Shown here in pieces: positions 34,014 to 41,906 of a DNA stretch of 64,000 nucleotides; position 1 is the stretch's first letter; every line of letters begins with the position of its first letter. The stretch is from Streptomyces apocyni (GTDB lineage: Bacteria; Actinomycetota; Actinomycetes; Streptomycetales; Streptomycetaceae). The stretch spans positions 290,133 to 354,132 of the forward strand of contig NZ_WHOM01000078.1 of assembly GCF_009739465.1 (NCBI RefSeq), in the 5' to 3' direction. The position numbers were made by a program, and so were the translations under genes. Under the pieces are notes generated by a model. The model was not told the DNA's origin, did no database searches, and saw only the letters and a list, made by a program, of their open reading frames with translations.

Positions 34014-34732
34014 GAGCGTCGCCAGGCCGCGTAGCAGGCGAAGCGCCAGTCCTTGACCAGGCAGTCGACCACGGCGAAGCCTGCCTCCCGCAGCCAGGTG
34101 AGCTGCGAATCAAGGTCAGCGCAGATGTCGTGCTTCATCCGTTCACGACCCGCCGCCCATTCCTCCGGCGGGGTCTGTGAGTTCTGCACGTGGTCCTCGT
34201 GCCGCTGGTCGTACATGACCTCGACTGCCGCGTCCGGCCCCCGGATCTGCTCCACGTTCACGAAGACACCGCCGTCCTCCAGGGCATCGTGGACACGGCG
34301 GAACAGGTCGCGCTTGCCCTCATGTGGCAGATGGTGAATCGCGAGCCCTGACATGATGGCGTCAAACGGTTGCGACGGGATCGGTGACTCAAGATCAGCT
34401 ATCTGAAATCCTACCGACTCATCACCGGAAAACCGCTCGCGTGCCCTTTCCAGCATACGCTCCGAGCCGTCCGTCAAGAGAAGTTCGGCCTTGGGGAGAA
34501 CATTCCGGACGGCAGCCGAAAGCAACCCCGTCCCAGCTGCGAGGTCAAGAATCCTTCCCTCCTCGGGAACCGACATCCTGAGGGCAGCCGCAGCACTCTC
34601 GTACAGCAGGTCAAAGGAGGGGATGAGCTGACGTCTGAGGCCGTCGTATCTCTGTGGATCCCATATTTCCAGCACCAATTCAACCATCCTTGATTCGAGG
34701 CCAACCGGCCTAGTTGATTCAGCTGAGTCCAA
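34010..34732 (-). CDS. Class I SAM-dependent methyltransferase
   Basis: A 240-residue methyltransferase. Motif I is ILDLAAGTGLLSAAV, the acidic motif II end is LLLTDGSERMLERAR, and motifs IV-V are FDAIMSGLAIHHLPHEGKRDLFRRVHDALEDGGVFVNVE. The start is uncertain: TTG at 34732 gives a full family-length N-terminus but has no clear ribosome site, and ATG at 34687 is the alternative. It lies between the dimethylargininase and ANL ligase genes in one overlapping series and would decorate the product or a precursor; N- or O-methylation cannot be told. Confidence 0.8.
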   Translation of the reverse strand: MDSAESTRPVGLESRMVELVLEIWDPQRYDGLRRQLIPSFDLLYESAAAALRMSVPEEGRILDLAAGTGLLSAAVRNVLPKAELLLTDGSERMLERARERFSGDESVGFQIADLESPIPSQPFDAIMSGLAIHHLPHEGKRDLFRRVHDALEDGGVFVNVEQIRGPDAAVEVMYDQRHEDHVQNSQTPPEEWAAGRERMKHDICADLDSQLTWLREAGFAVVDCLVKDWRFACYAAWRRS

Positions 34733-34735
34733 AAG

Positions 34736-35602
34736 TCAGCAGGAAGCCCCGTCAAGGTGCACGGCTGGGTGCAGTTCGAGGGTGCAGCACTTGGCTCCGC
34801 CACCCGCCTTGAGGAGTTCCGGCAAATCCATCCCGAGAGGGTTGAATCCGCGCTCCCGCAACCGCGCGGCGAGAGAAAGCGCGGCCTCGGGCAATATGAC
34901 ATTCCGGCCGTCGCTGAAGGCGTTGAGGCCGAACACCGCCGCATCCTCCGCGCCGGCCAGGATCGCGTCTGGGAACATCTCCCGGAGCACGGCGCGGCTG
35001 CCCGGCGAGAACGCGGCCGGGTTGTACATGACCTCGCCGGGCGCAAGCACGCACAGCGCCGTGTCCAGGTGGTAGTAGCGGGGGTCGACCAGCGTCAGTC
35101 CGACGACCGGAACCCCGAAGAATTCCTGTGCCTCGGCGTGCGAGCGCGGGTCGGTACGGAATCCGGTGCCGGCCAGCAGCGTGCGGCCCGCCAGCAGGTA
35201 GTCGCCCGCGCCTTCGTTGACGTACTCCGGCCACAGCACGTCCGGGAAGCCGTTGTCGGTGAACCACCGCAGATAGGCAGGGCCCTCCGCGGTCCGCTCC
35301 AGATGCCGGAAGCGGGAGCCCAGGACCTTGCCGTCCACCACGGTGGCGCCGTTGGCGGCGAAGACCATGTCCGGTAGGTCCTCATCAGGCTCGATCAGTT
35401 CAACGGTGTGACCCAGCGACACATACAGGTCCCGCAGCTGCTCCCACTGCAGGCGTGCCGCGCCGGCGTCGACCGGCTTCGCCGGGTCCATCCAGGGATT
35501 GATGCTGTAAGTCACGTCGAAGTACCGGGGCGAACACATCAGCAGGCGCCGGGACACCGCTTCGCGGGCCGTATCCACAGTAGGGGCAGAGGTGTCGGAC
35601 AT
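34736..35602 (-). CDS. Dimethylargininase/arginine-deiminase family hydrolase
   Basis: A 288-residue guanidine-modifying enzyme of the DDAH/ADI fold. The substrate loop DMVFAANGATVVDGKVLGSRFRH, the catalytic histidine region VDPRYYHLDTALCVL and the nucleophilic cysteine in KAGGGAKCCTLEL are present. DDAH hydrolyses methylated arginine to citrulline; close actinobacterial relatives may act on arginine itself. I use ATG 35602 (MSDTSAPTVD) after GAAGGGA; ATG 35617 overlaps the PPTase stop but has no ribosome site. In this cluster it may supply citrulline or ornithine, or modify an arginine-derived residue. Confidence 0.82.
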   Translation of the reverse strand: MSDTSAPTVDTAREAVSRRLLMCSPRYFDVTYSINPWMDPAKPVDAGAARLQWEQLRDLYVSLGHTVELIEPDEDLPDMVFAANGATVVDGKVLGSRFRHLERTAEGPAYLRWFTDNGFPDVLWPEYVNEGAGDYLLAGRTLLAGTGFRTDPRSHAEAQEFFGVPVVGLTLVDPRYYHLDTALCVLAPGEVMYNPAAFSPGSRAVLREMFPDAILAGAEDAAVFGLNAFSDGRNVILPEAALSLAARLRERGFNPLGMDLPELLKAGGGAKCCTLELHPAVHLDGASC

Positions 35603-35613
35603 GGCTGGTCCCT

Positions 35614-36357
35614 TCATGAGCGGCAGATGGCCGAGTGGGGCGGAGCGGCTGTGGTGGCGGCGCCGTGCGGAAGCGCGGTCACCGGTGCGTCGACAGCCAC
35701 CGAGGTACCGATCAGGCTGCCCTCGACGGTCCAGCGTCCGGTCATGGCCATGAGGGGCCGACCATCGAGCACGCACCCGGCCGCGTACAGGCGGGCGTGG
35801 AAGGTGCGCCGCAGCGGGTGGATGATGAGGGCGGCGTCGTGGAACCCCAGCCAGCTTTGGGCCAGCGGGGACCAGGCCTTGTAGACGGACTCCTTGGCGC
35901 TGAAGGTCAGTCGGTCCCAGTGCACTGTGGGGTAGCGGGCCGTCAGCTGCGCGAGCCGTACCAGTTCCTCGGGCCGGGCGACCTTGGGCAACAGGCCAGC
36001 GGGCAGCGGTAGGTGAGGCTCCGCGTCGATGCCGAGCGCGGCGAAGTCATGACACCGGGCAACCGCGGCGGCCCGGTATCCCTCGCAGTGCGTCAAGCTG
36101 CCGACGATTCCGGAGGGCCATCGGGGCTCCCGCCGAGGACCGGGCAGGATCGCTGCGGGAGGTACTCCGAGCTTCTCCAGGGCCTGTCGCGAGCAGCGGC
36201 GGACGGTCCGGAACTCGCTGACACGCTGCGGCGCCGCGCCTCGCGTCACCGCTTCCTCCTCTGGGAACAGCTCGCTGGCAGCCGAGTCGTCGAACGCCTC
36301 CTCCCAGACCGCCGATGGCGGCAGGATCCGGCCGATCACAGAGCGTGGACTGGTCAC
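35614..36357 (-). CDS. 4'-phosphopantetheinyl transferase (Sfp/EntD type)
   Basis: A 247-residue PPTase that converts apo carrier domains to the active holo form. The two signature motifs are LGIDAEPHLPLP (Mg/CoA binding) and LTFSAKESVYKAWSPL, and GSLTHCEGYRAAAVA is the conserved His-containing segment. GTG at 36357 overlaps the asparagine synthase stop (GTGA); the open frame runs much further upstream, but that is antisense-like shadow within asnB. It presumably serves the NRPS carrier domains and the free carrier at 43277. Confidence 0.9.
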   Translation of the reverse strand: MTSPRSVIGRILPPSAVWEEAFDDSAASELFPEEEAVTRGAAPQRVSEFRTVRRCSRQALEKLGVPPAAILPGPRREPRWPSGIVGSLTHCEGYRAAAVARCHDFAALGIDAEPHLPLPAGLLPKVARPEELVRLAQLTARYPTVHWDRLTFSAKESVYKAWSPLAQSWLGFHDAALIIHPLRRTFHARLYAAGCVLDGRPLMAMTGRWTVEGSLIGTSVAVDAPVTALPHGAATTAAPPHSAICRS

Positions 36358-38183
36358 AGCGTGACGCGCACCTGGTAGGACCGCAGCCACTGGTTCATTT
36401 CCAGCAGATAGGACAGGCTGATGGCCGGTGTCACGGCGGTGATGGGTCCGGGCAGGCCCTCCAGTCGTGAGGTGACGACCGCGCGGACCTTCTCCCGGTC
36501 GAGCAGCTCGAAGACGGGGGCGTTCGGCTCGGCCAGCAGGTCCAGGACGAGTTCCCTCATGCGCGCCACATACTGCGCATTGCGGCTCGCCGGATACGCG
36601 CTCTTGGGCCGGTTCACCACCTCGTCGGGAAGCAGCCCGGCCGCCGCCCCTCGCAGCAGGGCCTTCGCCGTCCCGCCGTACGCCTTGAGTTCCGGAGGCA
36701 CGTCGAACAGGTACTGGGCCAGCCGGTGGTCGGCGAACGGGACCCGGACCTCCAGGCCGAGCGCCATGCTCAGCCGGTCCTGCCGGTCGAGCAGGCCTGG
36801 CAGCCAATGCGTCAGCCCCAGGTGGAACACCTCGCGCTGCCTGCGCCGCACCGGGTCCTCGCCCGGCAGCGACGGAACCGCGCCGAGCGCCTCGTGGTAG
36901 CGGTCCGCCTCGTAACGCCCCGGTTCGACGGCACGGCGCACGTCCTCGTGCAGCAGGAACTCGGGCTGGCGCCTGCCGTGCATCCAGGGGAACGAGGAGT
37001 GCCCGACGAAGTCCTCCTCCAGCTGCCACAGATAGCCGCCGAACATCTCGTCGGCGGCCTCTCCGGAGAGCGCGACCGTGCAGTGTTCACGGATGGTCCG
37101 GAACAGGAGGTACATCGAGGTGTCGAGGTCGCCCCAGCCCGGCAGGTCGCGGGCGCCGACACCGACGTCGAACCGCTGGACGAGATCGTCGACACTGATG
37201 TCGGTGACCAGGTGGTCGATGCCGAGGGAGCGGGCCACCAGCTCTGCGTACGGGCCGTCCGGGCTGGGCCGCCAGGCGTCGGACCCGGGCCTGCCCGCGG
37301 CCGGTGGGTTGACGGAGAACCCGGCGAGACGACCGTCAAGTTCCCGGGCCGCCAGCGCGGTGACCACGCTGGAGTCGATGCCGCCCGACAGCAGAGTGCC
37401 CACGGGGACATCCGCCACCACCTGATGCCGGACGATGTCGGTCAGCAGCTCGCGCACCCGCGAGGTGGTGGCGGCGAAGTCCTCGGTGTGCGGTCCGGCC
37501 TCCAGCTGCCAGTACGGGATCTCGCGCGACCCCGACCGGCTGACGACGACCATCCGTCCAGGTCTGACCTCTTTCATCCCGCGGAAGGTGCCGTGTCCCG
37601 GTGTCCTGGCGCGGGGCACGGACATCAGCTCCGCCACGCCCTCCCGGTCGAGTTCGGCCGTGAGGTCAGGGTGGGCGAGCAGTGCCTTGGGCTCGGAACC
37701 GAACACGATCCCGTCGCCGGCCTTGGCGTAATACAGCGGCTTGATGCCGAAACGGTCCCGGACCAGGAGCAGTTTCTCGGTACGTCGGTCCCAGATCGCG
37801 AACGCGTACATGCCGTCGAGTCGTTCGGCGAAGCCGGTGCCCCACTGCAGATAGGCGGTCAGCAGGACCTCGGTGTCCGAGCGGGTGGTGAACGTCCAGC
37901 CGTGGGCGGCGAGTTCGGCACGCAGCTCGCGGAAGTTGTATATCTCGCCGCTGAAGGTGAGCACGGCCAGGCCACCGTCCCGCCCCGTGCGGGCCATCGG
38001 CTGCTCGCCGCCCTCGATGTCGATGACGGCGAGTCGGCTGTGGCCGAGGGCGGCGTGCCCGCGGACCCACACGTCCTGTGCGTCGGGACCGCGCGGGGCC
38101 AGTGTCTTGGTCATGCCGCGGACAACCGGCTCGGACCGGGTCAGGTCCTGTTCCCAGTCGACCCAGCCTGCGATGCCACACAT
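36354..38183 (-). CDS. asnB: Asparagine synthase (glutamine-hydrolysing) AsnB
   Basis: A 609-residue two-domain amidotransferase. Cys2 of MCGIAGWVDWEQ is the glutaminase nucleophile, with RLAVIDIEGGEQP and FSGEIYNFRELR; the synthetase domain holds the PP-loop LLSGGIDSSVVTALAA. Within clusters this family often amidates a pathway carboxylate or makes other amides rather than free asparagine. It lies between the esterase and PPTase genes with a 2-base gap and a 4-base overlap. Whether it serves free Asn or the product is not decidable here. Confidence 0.9.
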   Translation of the reverse strand: MCGIAGWVDWEQDLTRSEPVVRGMTKTLAPRGPDAQDVWVRGHAALGHSRLAVIDIEGGEQPMARTGRDGGLAVLTFSGEIYNFRELRAELAAHGWTFTTRSDTEVLLTAYLQWGTGFAERLDGMYAFAIWDRRTEKLLLVRDRFGIKPLYYAKAGDGIVFGSEPKALLAHPDLTAELDREGVAELMSVPRARTPGHGTFRGMKEVRPGRMVVVSRSGSREIPYWQLEAGPHTEDFAATTSRVRELLTDIVRHQVVADVPVGTLLSGGIDSSVVTALAARELDGRLAGFSVNPPAAGRPGSDAWRPSPDGPYAELVARSLGIDHLVTDISVDDLVQRFDVGVGARDLPGWGDLDTSMYLLFRTIREHCTVALSGEAADEMFGGYLWQLEEDFVGHSSFPWMHGRRQPEFLLHEDVRRAVEPGRYEADRYHEALGAVPSLPGEDPVRRRQREVFHLGLTHWLPGLLDRQDRLSMALGLEVRVPFADHRLAQYLFDVPPELKAYGGTAKALLRGAAAGLLPDEVVNRPKSAYPASRNAQYVARMRELVLDLLAEPNAPVFELLDREKVRAVVTSRLEGLPGPITAVTPAISLSYLLEMNQWLRSYQVRVTL

Positions 38184-38185
38184 CG

Positions 38186-39082
38186 TCAGTTCCTCCTCAG
38201 TTGATCGTCGACGAATTGCAGGGAGCGGGGCAGAGCGTGGTCCAGGAAAGTGAGGTCATGGGCGCCCGGGCGTTCGTGGTACTCCGTGACGACGCCCGCC
38301 CGCCGCAGCGCCCCGGCCATCCGGCGGTTCATGGCGGTGATCCTCGGGTAGTCCTCCGTACCCACGTCCACGTACACGACGGGGCGTGGGCCGGCCGGGA
38401 GCGCGGCCAGCAGCGCATGCGGGTCGTACCGCCGCCGCACCACGCTGCCGACCGGACCCCATACCCGTTCATGCGCCTCGACGGACGGGATCGCGAGATC
38501 GCGGGCTCCGCGAAGCTGCCGGTAGGGGTCGCCTTCCCGCAGCGGGGCCTCGAAGGCTCCCGCATGGCTCACCACCACCCCGTACGTCCCGGGATGGCGC
38601 AGCGCCTGCATCAGCGCCGCCGCGCCACCCATCGAGAATCCACCGATGGCCCGCCGCCCGGGACCTACGTGCACGGCGTAGGTGTCCTCGACGAAGGGCA
38701 GGAGCTCGCCCTGGAGGTAGTCCTCGTAACGAAAGCCCCGGTGATCGTTGATGAACCAGCGACGGCCGCTCTCCGGCAGTACCACCATCAGACCGGTCCC
38801 GTCGAGGTGTTCAAGGAGCCGGGTGCGGCTGAGCCACGTCTCCCTGCTGCCGCCGAAGCCGTGCAGCAGGTACAGCACCGGCACTCCGGTCGCGCAGCCG
38901 CCCGGCACCAGCACACTGACGCGCTTGTCGACGCCCAGCGTGGTGCTCGGCCATTCCCATGTCTCCACGCTGTACGAGCCCGCCCGGTACTTGCTCACCA
39001 GCTTCCGCGGCACGCCGTATCCCCCTTGGCTGCCCACTGATCCCCCGCTCTTCCCCCGTCCGGTAGCGGCGCGGCTCGTCAT
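38186..39082 (-). CDS. Esterase of the S-formylglutathione hydrolase/antigen 85-like family
   Basis: A 298-residue alpha/beta hydrolase. VPVLYLLHGFGGSRETWLSRT gives the oxyanion region, IGGFSMGGAAALMQALRHP the nucleophile Ser, YVDVGTEDY the acid side and RPGAHDLTFLDHALP the catalytic His. No signal peptide is apparent. Its ATG overlaps the prolyl adenylation gene stop by four bases. As the NRPSs have no built-in thioesterase, it may cleave the product from a carrier or process an ester intermediate. Confidence 0.8.
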   Translation of the reverse strand: MTSRAATGRGKSGGSVGSQGGYGVPRKLVSKYRAGSYSVETWEWPSTTLGVDKRVSVLVPGGCATGVPVLYLLHGFGGSRETWLSRTRLLEHLDGTGLMVVLPESGRRWFINDHRGFRYEDYLQGELLPFVEDTYAVHVGPGRRAIGGFSMGGAAALMQALRHPGTYGVVVSHAGAFEAPLREGDPYRQLRGARDLAIPSVEAHERVWGPVGSVVRRRYDPHALLAALPAGPRPVVYVDVGTEDYPRITAMNRRMAGALRRAGVVTEYHERPGAHDLTFLDHALPRSLQFVDDQLRRN

Positions 39083-40749
39083 AGCGCGGCGAGGCGGGCC
39101 ATGGACCGCCGGTCGACCTTGCCCGTGGACGTGTAGCTCAGTGCCGGGACGGTCTCGATGCGTTCCGGGACCATGTAGCCGGGCAGGCTTTCGCGGCAGT
39201 GACGCCGCAGGCCACGCTCCTCGGGCCGGGTCCCACTCGCCGCCGTCACGAAGGCCACAAGCCGGGGCTGGCCGTCCGGCCCCGGGGCCACGAGACAGAC
39301 GGCCTCGCGCACTTCCGGCCTGCTGTCCAGGGCGGCCTCGATCTCACCCAGCTCGATCCGGTGTCCCTTGACCTTGACCATGCCGTCGTCGCGGCCCACG
39401 AAGGTGTACTGGCCGTCGGTGCCGCGACGGACGATGTCCCCGGTCCGGTAGTAGTGCACACCGTCGGACTCGAAGGTGCTGTGCGCGGTCTTCGCGACGT
39501 CATTCCAGTAGCCCCGCATCACCGAGCCTCCCGCGACGCAGAGTTCACCAGTGGCCTCGACGGTCGCCTCGCCAGTGGCCGACAGCACCAGTCCGGTGCG
39601 GTCCAGCAGTACGGACGTCGCGTACGGGCACATCCGGCCGATCGGAGGTGCCTGGACGGCCCCTTCCACCAGGTCTTCGGAACCGACGCGGTGATACGTG
39701 CAGACGTTGGTCTCGGTCGGGCCGTACAGGTTGTAGAGCGCTGCGTCCTTCGGCAGAACCGCGGCGAGCTGCCGCAGGTGCCGCACCGGGTACTCCTCCC
39801 CGGCGAACGCCACGACCCGCAGCCGAGACCCGGACAACAGGGCGCTGTCAGCCGCCTCGGCCATCCGCCGGAGCGCGGTGGGAACCGAGTACCAGACGGT
39901 GACGCGCTGGTCGGCGACGAACCGCAGCAGCGCGGTACCCAGACCCTGCCAGTGGTCGGGAACCAGCGACACACAGGCCGCGTTCGAGCTCGCGCCGAAC
40001 AGGTCCAGGACCGACAGATCGAAGTGCAGCGGCGCGTGGCTCGCCAGTACGTCCTCGTGGCTCAGGGAGAACTCGTCGGCGGCCCAGTCGACGAACGCAC
40101 GGGCGTTGCCGTGGGTGAGCACGACCCCCTTGGGTGCCCCGGTCGACCCGGACGTGTAGAGGATGTACGCCACGTCGTCCGGACCGTCCGGTACGCGGAC
40201 CCGGGGGGCGCCCGCGTACCGGACGAGGGTGTCCTCCCACGACGCGGCGGCCCGGTCCCCGGAGCTTTCCGGGCTGTCGCCGACGAGCAGCAGTGCCGGC
40301 GATTCCCGGGCCCCGCGGTCCGCTCCTCCCGTACGCACCAACTCCCGCAGGCTGGCGGCACGTTCGGGCGTGGTGATCAGCCAGGCCGCGTCGCTGTCAG
40401 CGAGCACGCGGGCTACGCGCCGGGGCGGCGCCGTCGGGTCGAGCGGCACATACGCGGCCCCAGCGCGCAGCACCGCGTGGATGGCGGCCACCGCCTCGAC
40501 GGATTTGTTGAGCCAGACTCCGATCCGCGCGCCGGGCCTAAGCCCACGCCGGAGGAAGAGGCTGGCCACGCTGTTGCTGATCTCGTCGAGTTCGGCGTAA
40601 CTGACCTGTCGGCGCGGATCGCGAACGGCGGGCCGCCCCGGGTGCTCCCGCACCGACCTGGCCAGGCCGACCGTCAGCGTGCCGTCGTCACCGGCGCCGC
40701 CACTGGCACTGTCGGTCAAGAGCTCCACCGTGCCCCCCGAACGCTCCAT
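39079..40749 (-). CDS. Free-standing L-prolyl adenylation enzyme (PltF/RedM type)
   Basis: A 556-residue single adenylation domain, complete from A1 to A10 (A3 LYTSGSTGAPKGVVLTHG, A5 NLYGPTETNVCTYHRV, A7 YYRTGD, A8 KGHRIELGEIEAAL, A10 TSTGKVDRRS). The A4 region HAPLHFDLSVLDLFGASSNA is typical of prolyl-AMP ligases that start pyrrole-2-carboxyl pathways. Reading the ten pocket positions by hand gives D-L-L-Y-A-A-L-V-C-K, one change from the DLLYLALVCK code of that group. It would load L-proline onto a carrier protein for oxidation by the neighbouring acyl-CoA dehydrogenase-like enzyme, which lies 7 bases away. Confidence 0.87.
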   Translation of the reverse strand: MERSGGTVELLTDSASGGAGDDGTLTVGLARSVREHPGRPAVRDPRRQVSYAELDEISNSVASLFLRRGLRPGARIGVWLNKSVEAVAAIHAVLRAGAAYVPLDPTAPPRRVARVLADSDAAWLITTPERAASLRELVRTGGADRGARESPALLLVGDSPESSGDRAAASWEDTLVRYAGAPRVRVPDGPDDVAYILYTSGSTGAPKGVVLTHGNARAFVDWAADEFSLSHEDVLASHAPLHFDLSVLDLFGASSNAACVSLVPDHWQGLGTALLRFVADQRVTVWYSVPTALRRMAEAADSALLSGSRLRVVAFAGEEYPVRHLRQLAAVLPKDAALYNLYGPTETNVCTYHRVGSEDLVEGAVQAPPIGRMCPYATSVLLDRTGLVLSATGEATVEATGELCVAGGSVMRGYWNDVAKTAHSTFESDGVHYYRTGDIVRRGTDGQYTFVGRDDGMVKVKGHRIELGEIEAALDSRPEVREAVCLVAPGPDGQPRLVAFVTAASGTRPEERGLRRHCRESLPGYMVPERIETVPALSYTSTGKVDRRSMARLAAL

Positions 40750-40756
40750 CGCTTCC

Positions 40757-41896
40757 TCACCTCAATCCGAGCTTTGCCGCCACGACATCCCGCTGCATGT
40801 CGGACGTCCCCGACGAGATCCGGGTACCGAGCGCGTCCGACAACCGCCGCGCGATCCCGGCGCCCTCGGTGTAGCCGTAGCCGCCGAACACCTGCATCGC
40901 GTCCTCGAAGGTGGCCACGGCTGACTCGCTGACGTGCAGCTTCGCCAGTTCCGGGAGGGCGGACCCGCGCTCTTTGCCCCCGGCGGCCCGGTCCAGTTCC
41001 CAAGCGGCCGCGCGGACCAGTCCGCGGCTGGTCTCCAGCCGCAGCTGCATGTCCACGATCCGGTTCGACACCGACTGGAACGAGCCGATACGCCGTCCGA
41101 ACTGGCGCCGTGTACGGGCCCGTCGGACGCAGTCGTCGATCTGCCGATCCATCGCTCCCAGCAACGGAGCGAGTAGCAGAGTCCGTTCCCAGGCCATCAC
41201 CGTGGCGAAGATCTGCGACCCCTGCTTCTCCGCGCCCAGCCGCATGCTCGCGTCGACCACGCAGTCGTCCAGTACCACCTGGCCCCATGAACACGAGACC
41301 AGTCCCGCCTTCTCGTGCTCCGGCTCCACGCGCAGCCCCGGGTGTCCGCGCTCGACGAGGAACGCGGTGACGCCGGTGAAGCCGAACTGCGTGCCCAGCG
41401 TGGCGTAGACGAGGAAGACGTCAGCGTCGGGGGCGTTGGTGACGAAGCGCTTGCGTCCGTTGAGGACATAGCCGCCGCCCTTCGGTCGGGCGGTGGCCTC
41501 CATGGCGAGGGCGTCCGACCCGGAGCCGGTCTCGGTGATGGCGTGGGCGCCGACCGAGCGGCCGCTCGCGAGGGCGGGCAGGTAGGCGCGCCGCTGCTCG
41601 TCGGTCCCGTATGTGAGCAGCGGGATCTCCACGGCCCAGGTGTGCGCGCCTGCCGAGACGAGTAGCCCGGTGTCGGCGCAGCCGTATCCGAGGCCCTCCA
41701 AACCGACCGCGCAGGTGAGCGCCGAGTGGCCAAGACCGCCGTACTCCTCGGGGATGGGCAGGGCCATGACGCCCGCCTGGGCGAGGACCGCCCAGTCCGG
41801 GTCGGCTCCGCTCGTCTCGTCTGTCTCCCGTTCCGCGGTCAGCCGACGGAGCCGGTCGTACAAATCGCGCTGGTCTGGTGTCCAGTCGAGGTCCAC
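40757..41896 (-). CDS. Prolyl-carrier dehydrogenase (PltE/RedW type, acyl-CoA dehydrogenase fold)
   Basis: A 379-residue flavoprotein that, in pyrrole pathways, oxidises prolyl-S-carrier to pyrrolyl-2-carboxyl-S-carrier. Family sequence is clear: MDLDWTPDQRDLYDRLRRL, GAHAITETGSGSDALAMEATA, LNGRKRFVTNAPDADVFLVYA, RRQFGRRIGSFQSVSNRIVDMQLRLE and the C-terminal MQVFGGYGYTEGAGIARRLSDALGTRISSGTSDM. The combination with a prolyl ligase of PltF type is what separates it from fatty-acid enzymes. No halogenase gene lies nearby, so an unhalogenated pyrrole or a partly oxidised dehydroproline is likely. Confidence 0.85.
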   Translation of the reverse strand: MDLDWTPDQRDLYDRLRRLTAERETDETSGADPDWAVLAQAGVMALPIPEEYGGLGHSALTCAVGLEGLGYGCADTGLLVSAGAHTWAVEIPLLTYGTDEQRRAYLPALASGRSVGAHAITETGSGSDALAMEATARPKGGGYVLNGRKRFVTNAPDADVFLVYATLGTQFGFTGVTAFLVERGHPGLRVEPEHEKAGLVSCSWGQVVLDDCVVDASMRLGAEKQGSQIFATVMAWERTLLLAPLLGAMDRQIDDCVRRARTRRQFGRRIGSFQSVSNRIVDMQLRLETSRGLVRAAAWELDRAAGGKERGSALPELAKLHVSESAVATFEDAMQVFGGYGYTEGAGIARRLSDALGTRISSGTSDMQRDVVAAKLGLR

Positions 41897-41906
41897 AGCC
41901 AGCTCC

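Noticed and set aside
35570..35582. GTATCCACAG, a DnaA-box-like sequence
   Set aside because: One mismatch from the nonamer and inside the DDAH coding sequence, so probably chance.
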